NCBI GenBank assembly: GCA_963575645.1
Contig: OY754468.1
Location: 49,735,665 to 49,799,664 of the forward strand
Reading direction: 5' to 3'
Source of the DNA: Xanthostigma xanthostigma
Taxonomy: Eukaryota > Arthropoda > Insecta > Raphidioptera > Raphidiidae
DNA length: 64,000 bases
In this document: positions 63,801-64,000 of the stretch, piece after piece
Numbering within the stretch: the first letter of the stretch is position 1
Layout: each line of letters opens with the position of its first letter
Program-made: the position numbers and the translations under genes
The notes under the pieces: model-generated
Told to the model about the DNA's origin: nothing
The model's database searches: none
What the model saw: only the letters and a program-made list of their open reading frames with translations

Positions 63801-64000
63801 TACCATTAAAGATAGCATGTTTAATTGGACAAGCATTAACGCTATGTCGGTCAAAATAACTTTACAAGTCTCGCCAAACTCAAGGGCGTAGATAAGGGGG
63901 GGGGGAAAGGGGGTAATAAATGTTTTATAATTTTTAAATTTTTCCTGAGCTGTTTTCATTTGATTTTGAACTGAGCAATATAATAGTATAAAAAAAATAA

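Overview
This window looks like repeat-dense, AT-rich nuclear DNA from an insect, most probably a moth or butterfly. No bacterial or viral operon layout is visible: there are no runs of co-oriented ORFs and no ribosome binding sites. Several dispersed families look to me like ones common in lepidopteran genomes. These are the repeat opening with CCCGGGCAAGTGCGAGTC and ending near a GAACCCTAAAAA tail (42519-43113), the AACCGACTTC / GGAGGAGGTTCTC palindromic family (17781, 34884), and Helitrons ending in a GC-rich hairpin followed by CTAG. The organism call rests on memory of those families, not on a search.

Layout. Almost everything that can be named is a transposable element or a relic of one. 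(1) Helitrons: about a dozen copies or fragments of at least three types. One type carries a tRNA-Lys-like segment. Two places have head-to-tail Helitron pairs (46311-47314 plus strand; 31438-30492 minus strand). (2) Penelope-like elements (PLE): one copy retains the C-terminal end of the GIY-YIG endonuclease region (minus strand, about 11960-11766), and at least four copies carry a terminal-repeat motif that resembles a hammerhead ribozyme core. (3) One 5'-truncated non-LTR retrotransposon with RNase H and a CCHC tail (32287-33112). (4) tRNA-derived SINEs of two families, one insertion with a 15-bp target duplication. (5) Non-autonomous DNA transposons: hAT types with 8-bp duplications (15892-16232, 57934-58468), TTAA-flanked families (36450, 39974, 37103, 53776), TWA-flanked Harbinger-like copies (7885, 38600), TA-flanked mariner-like copies (1, 45366, 59207), and others defined only by terminal inverted repeats. 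(6) Large palindromes and foldback elements (28804-29514, 33250-33959, 34691-36048, 41871-42039, 62958-63757). (7) Tandem arrays: a 71-bp repeat, a ~320-bp repeat, a 219-bp duplication, a ~164-bp repeat and a 94-108-bp repeat.

Host genes. No complete host protein-coding gene can be supported. Candidate host pieces are two GC-richer islands with promoter-like features (940-1180, 53330-53640), an isolated half THAP domain (56583-56711), a pair of unrecognised ORFs (25339-25838) and a 62-codon ORF in a GC-richer patch (59897-60085). The window is best read as intergenic or intronic sequence in which elements have inserted into one another. Nested order can be read directly in places: a palindromic element splits the third unit of the ~320-bp array, and two TTAA elements sit between two hAT-like ends.

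No clearly new biological system was found. The observations most worth checking are the hammerhead-like motif shared by the PLE repeats, the tandem Helitrons with the tRNA-Lys passenger, the shared architecture of the three foldback elements, and the TTAA element flanked by a perfect 42-bp direct repeat.
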